DNA of 64,000 nt, from positions 62,001 to 126,000 of the forward strand of contig NC_079886.1 of NCBI RefSeq assembly GCF_029227915.1, read 5' to 3'. Position numbers and translations under genes: made by a program. Each line of letters starts with the position of its first letter. Positions within the stretch are counted from its first letter, which is position 1. The notes under the pieces were generated by a model, which worked only from the letters and a program-made list of their open reading frames with translations, was not told where the DNA came from and searched no databases. Source of the stretch: Hydractinia symbiolongicarpus (Eukaryota; Cnidaria; Hydrozoa; Anthoathecata; Hydractiniidae). Below are positions 1-13,900 of this stretch, one piece after another.

Positions 1-372
1 TTGACTGTGGGAATTAATTGAACTGATTTTGGACTGTGACCTTACAAGTTTGATGAATGAGACAATTGGACTCCATGATATAACATTCTTCTTAAATTGA
101 CATGATTGCCGGAACTCAGCGATTAAGCTGGCACTGTGGTAGCGCTTCAATTAAAAACGTAGATATATAAGTCATTTTTTACTGTGGGAAAAATCCTAGC
201 CGCTATCGCACGCCGAGGAAATTGAGACAGTTTCAAAAACTACATTTCATTGACTTTCTAACGGTATCAGTCTGGTTGAGTTACAACAGTTGGGTCACAT
301 TTTCGTACCAACATGTATTCAGCGATATTTTTCTGATTTTACTAGGTTACAACGCTTTTTACAGTGAAACGA
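1..372 (+). repeat. Representative satellite A monomer
   Basis: First complete monomer by the phase used here, 372 bp. It holds a weakened form of the conserved dyad (CACTGTGGTAGCGC instead of GCGCTGTGGTAGCGC) and the GGGAAAAATCC variant that later marks the start of the inverted block at 22,719. Because 372 is 3 x 124, the reading frame is kept from one full-length monomer to the next, which explains why the same short open frames recur. No other significance is claimed. Confidence 0.9.
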
Positions 373-503
373 TTGACTGTGGGAATTAATTGAACTGATT
401 TTGAACTGTGACCTTACAAGTGTGATGAGTGAGACAATTGGACTCCATGATATAACATTCTTCTTAAATTGGCATGATTGCCGGAACTCAGCAATTACAC
501 TGG

Positions 504-518
504 GCGCTGTGGTAGCGC
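504..518. other. Conserved dyad of satellite A (example copy)
   Basis: GCGCT-GTGGT-AGCGC: a perfect 5-bp inverted repeat around a 5-base centre, in an otherwise AT-rich monomer. The same element is present once in most satellite A units in both arrays; in the inverted block it reads GCGCTACCACAGCGC. Some monomer lineages break the symmetry on one side (GTGGTATCGC near 8,290, 11,268 and 13,126; CACTGTGGTAGCGC near 130 and 3,464). Whether it binds a protein or simply folds is not known. Confidence 0.75.
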
Positions 519-746
519 TTCATTTAAAAATGTAGATATATAAGTCATTTTTTTACTGTGGGACAAATCTTAGCCGTAATCGCACGCTGAAGAAATTGAG
601 ACAGTTTTAAAAACTACATTTCATTGACTTTCTAAAGGTATCAGTCCGTTTCTGTTACAACGGTTGCGTCACATTTACGTACCAACATGTATTTAGCGGT
701 ATTTTTCTGATATTACTAGGTTGCATCGCTTTTAACAGTGAAACGA

Positions 747-1111
747 TTGAGTATGGGACTTAATTGAACTGATTTTGGACTGTGACCTGACAAATGTGAT
801 GAATGAGACAATTGGACTCCAAGAAATAACAATGTTCTGAATTTGACATGATTGCTAGAACTCGGCGATTACACTGGGCGCTGTGGTAGCGCTTCATTTA
901 AAAATGCACATAAATAAGTCATTTTTTACTGTAGGACCAATCCTAGCCGTTATCGCACGCTGCAGAGAGTTTCAAAAACTACATTTCATTGACTTTCTAA
1001 CAGTATCAGTCCGTTTCAGTTGCAACGGTTGCGTCACATATTCGTACCAACATGTATTTAGCGATATTTTTCTGATTTTACTAGGTTGCATCGCCTTTAA
1101 CAATGAAACGA
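747..1111 (+). repeat. Short-type satellite A monomer (about 365 bp)
   Basis: Second structural class of monomer. Most units read GAAGAAATTGAGACAGTTTC at the middle of the monomer. Short-type units read GCAGAGAGTTTC or GAAGAGAGTTTC there, a net loss of 8 bp, giving 365-bp units (747-1,111 and 1,112-1,476). The same deletion recurs near 3,180, 4,300, 10,980, 12,840, 14,700, 17,300, 19,900 and 21,760, and in reverse orientation near 25,036, 27,640, 30,240, 32,470, 33,580 and 35,070. It is a useful marker of one monomer lineage and always sits with the TCTAACAGTATCAG variant or a close relative. Confidence 0.85.
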
Positions 1112-4100
1112 TTGACTGTTGGACTTACTTGAACTGATTTTGGACTTTAACTTTATAATTGTGATAATTGAGACAATTGGACTCCATGCGATCACATTCT
1201 TCTTAAATTGGCATGATTGACGGAACTCAGCGATTACACTGGGCGCTGTGGTAGCGCTTCATTTAAAAATGCACATAAATAAGTCATTTTTTACTGTAGG
1301 ACCAATCCTAGCCGTTATCGCACGCTGAAGAGAGTTTCAAAAACTACATTTCATTGACTTTCTAACAGTATCAGTCCGTTTCAGTTGCAACGGTTGCGTC
1401 ACATATTCGTACCAACATGTATTTAGCGATATTTTTCTGATATTACTAGGTTGCATCGCCTTTAACAATGAAACGATTGACTGTTGGACTTACTTGAACT
1501 GATTTTGGACTTTAACTTTTTAAATGTGATAATTGAGACAATTGGACTCCATGCGATCACATTCTTCTTAAATTGGCATGATTGACGGAGCTCAGCGATT
1601 ACACTGGGCGCTGTGGTAGCGCTTCATTTAAAAATGTAGATATGTAAGTCATTTTTTACTGTGGGACCAATCCTAGCCGTCATCGCACGCTGAAGAAATT
1701 GAGACAGTTTCAAAAACTACATTTCAATGCCTTTCTAACGGTGTCAGCCCGTTTGAGTTACAACAGTTGGGTCACATATTCGTACCAACATGTATTTAGC
1801 GATATTTTTCTGATATTACTAGGTTGCATCGCTTTTAACACTGAAACGATTGACTGTGGGACTTACTTGAACTGATTCAGGACTTTAACTTTATAAATAT
1901 GATAATTGAGACAATTGGACTCCATGCAATGACGTTCTACTTAAATTGGCATGATTGACGGAACTGAGCGATTACACTGGGCGCTGTGGTAGCGCTTCAT
2001 ATAAAAATGTAGATATATAAGTCATTTTTTACTGTGGGGCCAATCCTAGTCGTTATCGCACGCTAAAGAAATTGAGACAGTTTCAAAAACTACATTTCAT
2101 TGACTTTCTAAAGGTATCAGTCCGTTTCTGTTACAACGGTTGCGTCACATATTCGTACTAACATGTGTTTAGCGATATTTTTCTGATATTACTAGGTTGT
2201 ATCGCTTTTAACAGTAAAACGATTGACAGTGGCACTTAATTGAACTGATTTTGGACTTTAACTTTATAAATGCAATAATTGAAACAATTGGACTCCAAGG
2301 TATAACATTATTCTGAACTTGGCATGATTGCTAGAACGCAGCGATTACACTGGGCGCTGTGGTAGCGCTTTATTTACAAATTTAGATAAATAAGTCATTC
2401 TTTACTGTGGAAACAATCCTAGCCACTAGCGCGCTTAAGAAATTGAGACAGTTTCAAAAACTACATTTCGTTGACTTTCTAACGGTATCAGTCCGCTTCA
2501 GTTACAGCGGTTGCGTCATATATTCGTACCAACATGTACTTAGCGATATTTTTCTGATATTACTAGGTTGCATCGCTTTTAACAGTGAAACGATTGACTG
2601 TTGGACTTACTTGAACTGATTTTGGACTGTGACCTTACAAATGTGATGAATGAGACAATTGGACTCCATGAAATAACATTCTTCTTAAGTTGGCATGATT
2701 CCCGGATCTCAGCGGTTAAACTAGGCGCTGTGGTAGCGCTTCATTTAAAAATGTAGATATATAAGTCATTTTTTACTGTGGGACCAATCCAAGCCGCTAT
2801 CGCACGCCAAAGAAGTTGAGACATTTTCGAAAACTACATTTCATTGACTTTTTAGCGGTATCAGTCCGTTTCAGTTACAACGGTTGCGTAACATATTCGC
2901 ACCAACATGTATTTAGCATTATTTTTCTGATATTACTAGGTTGCATCGCTTTTAACTGTGAAACGATTGACTGTGGGACTTACTTGAACTGATTTTGGAC
3001 TTTAACTTTATAAATGTGATAATTGAGACAATTGGACTCCATGCAATCACATTCTTCTTAAATTGGCATGATTGACGGAACTCAGCGATTACACTGGGTG
3101 CTGTGGTAGCGCTTTAATTAAAAATTTAAAATAATAAGTCATTTTTTACTGTGGGAACAATCCTAGTCGTTATCGCACGCTGAAGAGAGTTTCAAAAACT
3201 ACACTTCATTGACTTTCTAACGATGTCAGCCCGTTTGAGTTACAACAGTTGGGTCACATTTTTGTACCAACATGTATTTAGCGATATTTTTCTGATATTA
3301 CTAGGTTGCAACGCTCTTTACAGTGAAACGATTGACTGTGGGAATTAATTGAACTGATTTTGGACTGTGACCTTACAAGTGTGATGAATGAGACAATTGG
3401 ACTCCATGATATAACATTCTTCTTAAATTGACATGATTGCCGGAACTCAGCGATTAAGCTGGGCACTGTGGTAGCGCTTCAATTAAAAACGTAGATATAT
3501 TAAGTCATTTTTTACTGTGGGAAAAATCCTAGCCGCTATCGCACGCCGAGAAAATTGAGACAGTTTCAAAAACTACATTTCATCGACTTTCTAACGGTAT
3601 CAGTCTGTTTGAGTTACAACAGTTGGGTCACATTTTCGTACCAACATGTATTTAGCGATATTTTTCTGATTTTACTAGGTTGCAACGCTTTTTACAGTGA
3701 AACGATTGACTGTGGGAATTAATTGAACTGATTTTGGACTGTGACCTTACAAGTGTGATGAGTGAGACAATTGGACTCAATGATATAACATTCTTCTTAA
3801 ATTGGCATGATTGCCGGAACTCAGCGATTAAGCTGGGCACTGTGGTAGCGCTTCATTTAAAAATGTAGATATATAAGTCATTTTTTACTGTGGGACAAAT
3901 CCTAGCCGCTTTCGCACGCCGAGAAAATTGAGACAGTTTTAAAAACTGTATTTCATTGACTTTCTAAGGGTATCAGTCCGTTTCAGTTGCAACAGTTGGG
4001 TCACATTTACGTACCAACATGTATTTAGCGGTATTTTTCTGATATTACTAGGTTGCATCGCTTTTAACAGTGAAACGATTGAGTATGGGACTTAATTGAA

Positions 4101-6669
4101 CTGATTTTGGACTGTGACCTGACAAATGTGATGAATGAGACAATTGGACTCCAAGAAATAACATTGTTCTGAATTTGACATGATTGCTAGAACTCGGCGA
4201 TTACACTGGGCGCTGTGGTAGCGCTTCATTTAAAAATGCACATAAATAAGTCATTTTTTACTGTAGGACCAATCCTAGCCGTTATCGCACGCTGAAGAGA
4301 GTTTCAAAAACTACATTTCATTGACTTTCTAACAGTATCAGTCCGTTTCAGTTGCAACGGTTGCGTCACATATTCGTACCAACATGTATTTAGCGATATT
4401 TTTCTGATATTACTAGGTTGCATCGCCTTTAACAATGAAACGATTGACTGTTGGACTTACTTGAACTGATTTTGGACTTTAACTTTATAATTGTGATAAT
4501 TGAGACAATTGGACTCCATGCGATCACATTCTTCTTAAATTGGCATGATTGACGGAACTCAGCGATTACACTGGGCGCTGTGGTAGCGTTTCATTTAAAA
4601 ATGTAGATATGTAAGTCATTTTTTACTGTGGGACCAATCCTAGCCGTCATCGCACGCTGAAGAAATTGAGACAGTTTCAAAAACTACATTTCATTGCCTT
4701 TCTAACGGTGTCAGCCCGTTTGAGTTACAACAGTTGGGTCACATTTTCGTACCAACATGTATTTAGCGATATTTTTCTGATATTACTAGGTTGCATCGCT
4801 TTTAACAGTGAAACAATTGACTGTGGGACTTAATTAACCTGATTTTGGACTGTGACCTTACAAATGTGATGAATGTGACAATTGGACTACATTAAATAAC
4901 ATTCTTCTTAAATTGGCATGCTTGACAGAACTCAGCGATTACACTGGGTGTTGTGGCAGCGCTTCATTTAAAAATGCAGATAAATAAGTCATTTTTACTG
5001 TGGGACCAATCATAGCCGTTATCGCGCCCTGAAGAAATTGAGACAGTTTTAAAAACTACATTTCATTGACTTTCTAACGGTATCTGTCCGTTTCTGTTAT
5101 AACGATTGCGTCACATATTCGTACCAACATGTATTTAGCGATATTTTTCTGATATTACTAGGTTGCATCGCTTTTAACACTGAAACGATTGACTGTGGGA
5201 CTTACTTGAACTGATTCAGGACTTTAACTTTATAAATATGATAATTGAGGCAATTGGACTCCATGCAATGACGTTCTACTTAAATTGGCATGATTGACGG
5301 AACTGAGCGATTACACTGGGCGCTGTGGTAGCGCTTCATTTAAAAATGTAGATATATAAGTCATTTTTTACTGTGGGGCCAATCCTAGTCGTTATCGCAC
5401 GCTAAAGAAATTGAGACAGTTTCAAAAACTACATTTCATTGACTTTCTAAAGGTATCAGTCCGTTTCTGTAACAACGGTTGCGTCTCATATTCGTACCAA
5501 CATGTATTTAGCGATATTGTTCTGATATTACTAGGTTGCATCGCTTTTAACAGTAAAACGATTGAATATGGGACTTAATTGAACTGATTTTGGACTGTGA
5601 CCTGACAAATGTGATGAATGAGACATTTGGACTCAATGCAATAAAAGTCTTCTTAAATTGGCATGATTAACGGAACTCAGCGATTACACTGGGCGCTGTG
5701 GTAGCGCTTCATTTAAAAATGTAGATATATAAGTCATTTTTTAGTGTGGGACAAATCTTAGCCGTTATCGCACGCTGAAGAAATTGGGACAGTTTCAAAA
5801 ACTACATTTCATTGACTTTCTATCGGTATCAGTCCGTTTCTGTTACAACGGTTGCGTCACATATTCGTACTAACATGTGTTTAGCGATATTTTTCTGATA
5901 TTACTAGGTTGTATCGCTTTTAACAGTGAAACGATTGACAGTGGCACTTAATTGAACTGATTTTGGACTTTAACTTTATAAATGCAATAATTGAAACAAT
6001 TGGACTCCAAGGTATAACATTATTCTGAACTTGGCATGATTGCTACAACTCAGCGATTACACTGGGCGCTGTGGTAGCGCTTTATTTACAAATTTAGATA
6101 AATACGACATTCTTTACTGTGGAAACAATCCTAGCCACTAGCGCGCTTAAGAAATAGAGACAGTTTCAAAAATTACATTTTGTTGACTTTCTAACGTTAT
6201 CAGTCCGCTTCAGTTACAACGGTTGCGTCACATATTCGTACCAACATGTATTTAGCGATATTTTTCTGATATTACTAGGTTGCATCGCTTTTAACAGTGA
6301 AACGATTGACTGTGGGACTTACTTGAACTGATTTTGGACTGTGACCTTACAAATGTGATGAATGAGACAATTGGACTCCATGAAATAACATTCTTCTTAA
6401 ATTGGCATGATTGCCGGATCTCAGCGGTTAAACTAGGCGCTGTGGTAGCGCTTCATTTAAAAATGTAGATATATAAGTCATTTTTTACTGTGGGACCAAT
6501 CCAAGCCGCTATCGCACGCCAAAGAAGTTGAGACATTTTTGAAAACTACATTTCATTGACTTTCTAGCGGTATCAGTCCGTTTCAGTTACAACGGTTGCG
6601 TAACATATTCGTACCAACATCTATTTAGCATTATTTTTCTGATATTACTAGGTTGCATGGCTTTTAACT

Positions 6670-8187
6670 GTGAAACGATTGACTGTGGGACTTACTTGAA
6701 CTGATTTTGGATTTTAACTTTATAAATGTGATAATTGAGACAATTGGACTCCATGCAATAAAATTCTTCTTAAATTGGCATGATTGAGGGAACTCAGCGA
6801 TTACACTGGGCGCTGTGGTATAGCTTTATTTAATAATGTAGATAAATAAGTCACTTTTTACTGTGGGTCCAATCCTAGCCGTTATCGCACGTTGAAGAAA
6901 TTGAGACAGTTTCAAAAACTACATTTCATTGACTTTCTAGCGGTATCAGTCCGTTTCTGTTACAACGGTTGCGTCACATATGCGTACCAACATGTGTTTA
7001 GCGATGTTTTTCTGATATTATTAGGTTGTATCGCTTTTAACAGTGAAAAGATTGACTGTAGGACTTAATTGAACTGATTTTGGACTTTAACTTTATAGAT
7101 GTGATAATTGAGACAATTGGACTCCATGCAATCACATTCTTCTTAAATTGGCATGATTGACGGAACTCAGCGATTACACTGGGCGCTGTGGTAGCGCTTT
7201 AATTAAAAATTTAAAATAATAAGTCATTTTTTACTTTAGGAACAATCTTAGCCGTTATTGCACGCTGAAGACAGTTTCAAAAACTAAATTTCATTGACTT
7301 TCTAGCGGTATCAGTCCGTTTCAGTTACAACGGTTGCGTCACATATTCGTACCAACATGTATTTAGCGATATTTTTCTGATATTACTACGTTGCATCGCC
7401 TTTAACAGTGAAACGATTGACTGTGGGACTTACTTGAACTGATTTTGGATTTTAACTTTATAAATGTGATAATTGAGACAATTGGACTCCATGCAATAAA
7501 ATTCTTCTTAAATTGGCATGATTGAGGGAACTCAGCGATTACACTGGGCGCTGTGGTATAGCTTTATTTAATAATGTAGATAAATAAGTCACTTTTTACT
7601 GTGGGTCCAATCCTAGCCGTTATCGCACGTTGAAGAAATTGAGACAGTTTCAAAAACTACATTTCATTGACTTTCTAGCGGTATCAGTCCGTTTCTGTTA
7701 CAACGGTTGCGTCACATATGCGTACCAACATGTGTTTAGCGATGTTTTTCTGATATTATTAGGTTGTATCGCTTTTAACAGTGAAAAGATTGACTGTAGG
7801 ACTTAATTGAACTGATTTTGGACTTTAACTTTATAGATGTGATAATTGAGACAATTGGACTCCATGCAATCACATTCTTCTTAAATTGGCATGATTGACG
7901 GAACTCAGCGATTACACTGGGCGCTGTGGTAGCGCTTTAATTAAAAATTTAAAATAATAAGTCATTTTTTACTTTAGGAACAATCTTAGCCGTTATTGCA
8001 CGCTGAAGACAGTTTCAAAAACTAAATTTTATTGACTTTCTAGCGGTATCAGTCCGTTTCAGTTACAACGGTTGCGTCACATATTCGTACCAACATGTAT
8101 TTAGCGATATTTTTCTGATATTACTACGTTGCATCGCCTTTAACAGTGAAACGATTGACTGTGGGACTTACTTGAACTGATTTTGGA
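6670..8187 (+). repeat. 738-bp dimer duplicated in tandem (satellite A)
   Basis: Two almost identical copies of a two-monomer unit, about 6,670-7,407 and 7,408-8,145, with the match running on to about 8,187. Anchors: the GGATTTTAACTTTATAAATG variant at 6,709 and 7,447, and the rare GGTATAGCTTTATTTAATAA variant in both copies. At least one substitution separates them (CTAAATTTCATT near 7,284 against CTAAATTTTATT near 8,023). Such high identity points to a recent unequal exchange. Confidence 0.88.
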
Positions 8188-8984
8188 CTTTAACTTTATA
8201 AATGTGAGAATTGAGAAAATTGGACTCCATGCAATAACATTCCTTTTAAATTGGCATGATTGACGGAACTCAGCGATTACACTGGGCGCTATGGTATCGC
8301 TTTATTTAATAATGTAGATAAATAAGTCACTTTTTCTTGTGGGTCCAATCCTAGCCGTTATCGCACGCTGAAGAAATTGAGACAGTTTCAAAAACTACAT
8401 TTCATTGACTTTCTAACGGTATCAGTACGTTTCTGTTAGAACAGTTGCGTCACATATTTGTACCAACATGTGTTTAGTGATATTTTTCTGATATTACTAG
8501 GTTGTATCGCTTATAACAGTGAAACGATTGACTGTGGGGCTTAATTGAACTGATTTTGGACTTTACCTTTATAAAGGTGATAATTGAAACAATTGGACTC
8601 CATGCAATAACATTCTTCTTAAATTGGCATGATTGACGGAACTCAGCGATTACAATGGGCGCTGTGGTATCGCTTCATTTAATAATGTAGATAAATAAGT
8701 CACTTTTTACTGTGGGTCCAAACTTAGCCGTTATCGCACGCTGCGGAAATTCAGACAGTTTCAAAAACTACATTTCAGTGACTATCTAACGGTATGAGTC
8801 TGTTTCAGTTACAACGGTTGCGTCACATTTTCGTACCAACATGTATTTATCGATATTTTTCTGATATTACTAGGTTGCAACGCTTTTTACAGTGAAACGA
8901 TTGACTGTGGGACTTACTTGAACTGATTTTGGACTTTAACTTTATAAATGTGATAATTGAGACATTTGGACTCCATGCAATAAA

Positions 8985-10981
8985 AGTCTTCTTAAATTGG
9001 CATGATTGACGGAACTCAGCGATTACACTGGGCGCTGTGGTAGCGCTTCATTTAAAAATGTAGATATATAAGTCATTTTTTACTGTGGGACAAATCTTAG
9101 CCGTTTTCGCACGCTGAAGAAATTGAGACAGTTTCAAAAACTACATTTCATTGACTTTCTAACGGTATCAGTCCGTTTCTGTTACAACGGTTGCGTCACA
9201 TATTCGTACTAACATGTGTTTAGCGATATTTTTCTGATATTAGTAGGTTGCATCGCTTTTAACAGTGAAACGATTGACTGTGGGACTTACTTGAACTGAT
9301 TTTGGACTGTGACCTTACAAATGTGATGAATGAGACAATTGGACTCCATGAAATAACATTCTTCTTAAATTGGCATGATTGCCGGATCTCAGCGGTTAAA
9401 CTAGGCGCTGTGGTAGCGCTTCATTTAAAAATGTAGATATATAAGTCATTTTTTACTGTGGGACCAATCCAAGCCGCTACCGCACGCCAAAGAAGTTGAG
9501 ACATTTTTGAAAACTACATTTCATTGACTTTCTAGCGGTATCAGTCCGTTTCAGTTACAACGGTTGCGTAACATATTCGTACCAACATGTATTTAGCATT
9601 ATTTTTCTGATATTACTAGGTTGCATCGCTTTTAACTGTGAAACGATTGACTGTGGGACTTACTTGAACTGATTTTGGACTTTAACTTTATAAATGTGAT
9701 AATTGAGACAATTGGACTCCATGCAATCACATTCTTCTTAAATTGGCATGATTTACGGAACTCAGCGATTACACTGGGCGCTGTGGTAGCGCTTTAATTA
9801 AAAATTTAAAATAATAAGTCATTTTTTACTGTGGGAACAATCCTAGCCGTTATCGCACGCTGAAGAAATTGAGACAGTTTCAAAAACTACATTTCATTGA
9901 CTTTCTAACGGTATCAGTACGTTTCTGTTACAACAGTTGCGTCACATATTTGTACCAACATGTGTTTAGTGATATTTTTCTGATATTACTAGGTTGTATC
10001 GCTTATAACAGTGAAACGATTGACTGTGGGGCTTAATTGAACTGATTTTGGACTTTACCTTTATAAAGGTGATAATTGAAACAATTGGACTCCATGCAAT
10101 AACATTCTTCTTAAATTGGCATGATTGACGGAACTCAGCGATTACACTGGGCGCTGTGGTAGCGCTTCATTTAAAAATGTAGATATATAAGTCATTTTTT
10201 ACTGTGGGACAAATCTTAGCCGTTTTCGCACGCTGAAGAAATTGAGACAGTTTCAAAAACTACATTTCATTGACTTTCTAACGGTATCAGTCCGTTTCTG
10301 TTACAACGGTTGCGTCACATATTCGTACTAACATGTGTTTAGCGATATTTTTCTGATATTAGTAGGTTGCATCGCTTTTAACAGTGAAACGATTGACTGT
10401 GGGACTTACTTGAACTGATTTTGGACTGTGACCTTACAAATGTGATGAATGAGACAATTGGACTCCATGAAATAACATTCTTCTTAAATTGGCATGATTG
10501 CCGGATCTCAGCGGTTAAACTAGGCGCTGTGGTAGCGCTTCATTTAAAAATGTAGATATATAAGTCATTTTTTACTGTGGGACCAATCCAAGCCGCTACC
10601 GCACGCCAAAGAAGTTGAGACATTTTTGAAAACTACATTTCATTGACTTTCTAGCGGTATCAGTCCGTTTCAGTTACAACGGTTGCGTAACATATTCGTA
10701 CCAACATGTATTTAGCATTATTTTTCTGATATTACTAGGTTGCATCGCTTTTAACTGTGAAACGATTGACTGTGGGACTTACTTGAACTGATTTTGGACT
10801 TTAACTTTATAAATGTGATAATTGAGACAATTGGACTCCATGCAATCACATTCTTCTTAAATTGGCATGATTTACGGAACTCAGCGATTACACTGGGCGC
10901 TGTGGTAGCGCTTTAATTAAAAATTTAAAATAATAAGTCATTTTTTACTGTGGGAACAATCCTAGCCGTTATCGCACGCTG
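8985..10981 (+). repeat. 1,119-bp (three-monomer) repeat offset in satellite A
   Basis: About 8,985-9,862 is repeated at about 10,104-10,981. Shared rare variants are TATTAGTAGGTTGCATCGC (near 9,238 and 10,357), GCCGCTACCGCACGCC (near 9,474 and 10,593) and ATGATTTACGG (9,749 and 10,868). The intervening 9,863-10,103 instead resembles units near 8,400-8,640, so a further exchange has cut into the trimer. Confidence 0.82.
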
Positions 10982-13900
10982 AAGAGAGTTTCAAAAACTA
11001 CATTTCATTGACTTTCTAACAGTATCAGTCCGTTTCAGTTACAACGGTTGCGTCACACATTCGTACCAACATGTATTTAGCGATATTTTTCTGATATTAC
11101 TAGGTTGCATCGCCTTTGACAGTGAAACGATTGACTGTGGGACTTACTTGAACTGATTTTGGATTTTAACTTGATAAATGTGATAATTGAGACAATTGGA
11201 CTCCATGCAATAAAATTCTTCTTAAATTGGCATGATTGAGGGAACTCAGCGATTACACTGGGCGCTGTGGTATCGCTTTATTTAATAATGTAGATAAATA
11301 AGTCACTTTTTAATGTGGGTCCAATCCTAGCCGTTATCGCACGCTGAAGAAATTGAGACAGTTTCAAAAACTACATTTCATTGACTTTCTAACGGTATCA
11401 GTACGTTTCTGTTACAACAGTTGCGTCACATATTTGTACCAACATGTGTTTAGTGATATTTTTCTGATATTACTAGGTTGTATCGCTTATAACAGTGAAA
11501 CGATTGACTGTGGGGCTTAATTGAACTGATTTTGGACTTTACCTTTATAAAGGTGATAATTGAAACAATTGGACTCCATGCAATAACCTTCTTCTTAAAT
11601 TGGCATGATTGACGGAACTCAGCGATTACACTGGGCGCTGTGGTATCGCTTCATTTAATAATGTAGATAAATAAGTCACTTTTTACTGTGGGTCCAAACT
11701 TAGCCGTTATCGCACGCTGCGGAAATTCAGACAGTTTCAAAAACTACATTTCAGTGACTATCTAACGGTATGAGTCTGTTTCAGTTACAACGGTTGCGTC
11801 ACATTTTCGTACCAACATGTATTTATCGATATTTTTCTGATATTACTAGGTTGCAACGCTTTTTACAGTGAAACGATTGACTGTGGGACTTACTTGAACT
11901 GATTTTGGACTTTAACTTTATAAATGTGATAATTGAGACATTTGGACTCCATGCAATAAAAGTCTTCTTAAATTGGCATGATTGACGGAACTCAGCGATT
12001 ACACTGGGCGCTGTGGTAGCGCTTCATTTAAAAATGTAGATATATAAGTCATTTTTTACTGTGGGACAAATCTTAGCCGTTTTCGCACGCTGAAGAAATT
12101 GAGACAGTTTGAAAAACTACATTTCATTGACTTTCTAACGGTATCAGTCCGTTTCTGTTACAACGGTTGCGTCACATATTCGTACTAACATGTGTTTAGC
12201 GATATTTTTCTGATATTACTAGGTTGCATCGCTTTTAACAGTGAAACGATTGACTGTGGGACTTACTTGAACTGATTTTGGACTGTGACCTTACAAATGT
12301 GATGAATGAGACAATTGGACTCCATGAAATAACATTCTTCTTAAATTGGCATGATTGCCGGATCTCAGCGGTTAAACTAGGCGCTGTGGTAGCGCTTCAT
12401 TTAAATATGTAGATATATAAGTCATTTTTTACTGTGGGACCAATCCAAGCCGCTATCGCACGCCAAAGAAGTTGAGACATTTTTGAAAACTACATTTCAT
12501 TGACTTTCTAGCGGTATCAGTCCGTTTCAGTTACAACGGTTGCGTAACATATTCGTACCAACATGTATTTAGCATTATTTTTCTGATATTACTAAGTTGC
12601 ATCGCTTTTAACTGTGAAACGATTGACTGTGGGACTTACTTGAACTGATTTTGGACTTTAACTTTATAAATGTGATAATTGAGACAATTGGACTCCATGC
12701 AATCACATTCTTCTTAAATTGGCATGATTTACGGAACTCAGCGATTACACTGGGCGCTGTGGTAGCGCTTTAATTAAAAATTTAAAATAATAAGTCATTT
12801 TTTACTGTGGGAACAATCCTAGCCGTTATCGCACGCTGAAGAGAGTTTCAAAAACTACATTTCATTGACTTTCTAACAGTATCAGTCCGTTTCAGTTACA
12901 ACGGTTGCGTCACACATTCGTACCAACATGTATTTAGCGATATTTTTCTGATATTACTAGGTTGCATCGCCTTTGACAGTGAAACGATTGACTGTGGGAC
13001 TTACTTGAACTGATTTTGGATTTTAACTTGATAAATGTGATAATTGAGACAATTGGACTCCATGCAATAAAATTCTTCTTAAATTGGCATGATTGAGGGA
13101 ACTCAGCGATTACACTGGGCGCTGTGGTATCGCTTTATTTAATAATGTAGATAAATAAGTCACTTTTTAATGTGGGTCCAATCCTAGCCGTTATCGCACG
13201 CTGAAGAAATTGAGACAGTTTCAAAAACTACATTTCATTGACTTTCTAACGGTATCAGTACGTTTCTGTTACAACAGTTGCGTCACATATTTGTACCAAC
13301 ATGTGTTTAGTGATATTTTTCTGATATTACTAGGTTGTATCGCTTATAACAGTGAAACGATTGACTGTGGGGCTTAATTGAACTGATTTTGGACTTTACC
13401 TTTATAAAGGTGATAATTGAAACAATTGGACTCCATGCAATAACCTTCTTCTTAAATTGGCATGATTGACGGAACTCAGCGATTACACTGGGCGCTGTGG
13501 TATCGCTTCATTTAATAATGTAGATAAATAAGTCACTTTTTACTGTGGGTCCAAACTTAGCCGTTATCGCACGCTGCGGAAATTCAGACAGTTTCAAAAA
13601 CTACATTTCAGTGACTATCTAACGGTATGAGTCTGTTTCAGTTACAACGGTTGCGTCACATTTTCGTACCAACATGTATTTATCGATATTTTTCTGATAT
13701 TACTAGGTTGCAACGCTTTTTACAGTGAAACGATTGACTGTGGGACTTACTTGAACTGATTTTGGACTTTAACTTTATAAATGTGATAATTGAGACATTT
13801 GGACTCCATGCAATAAAAGTCTTCTTAAATTGGCATGATTGACGGAACTCAGCGATTACACTGGGCGCTGTGGTAGCGCTTCATTTAAAAATGTAGATAT

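Larger units (their letters stand above)
1..6669 (+). repeat. Satellite A sub-block with a 9/10-monomer repeat offset
   Basis: Distinctive monomer variants in the first 3 kb reappear in the next 3 kb. The GGGAAAAATCC variant at 186 recurs at 3,519 (3,333 bp, nine monomers). The variant reading ACAATGTTCTGAATTTGACA near 831 recurs about 3,334 bp later with one change. The variant CTAGCCACTAGCGCGCTTAA near 2,418 recurs near 6,130, about 3,711 bp away (ten monomers). The change from nine to ten indicates that one monomer was gained or lost after duplication. The copies differ by scattered substitutions, so this is older than the pentamer and heptamer duplications elsewhere in the window. Boundaries are approximate. 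Confidence 0.7.

Noticed and set aside
2407-2619. Recurring 62-94 codon open frames in satellite A (for example at 2,407-2,619, 22,893-23,081 and 27,842-28,126)
   Set aside because: They repeat with the monomer because 372 is divisible by three, swap strand exactly at the inversion, lack a consistent start, and are interrupted in most units. No domain is visible. They are by-products of the repeat.
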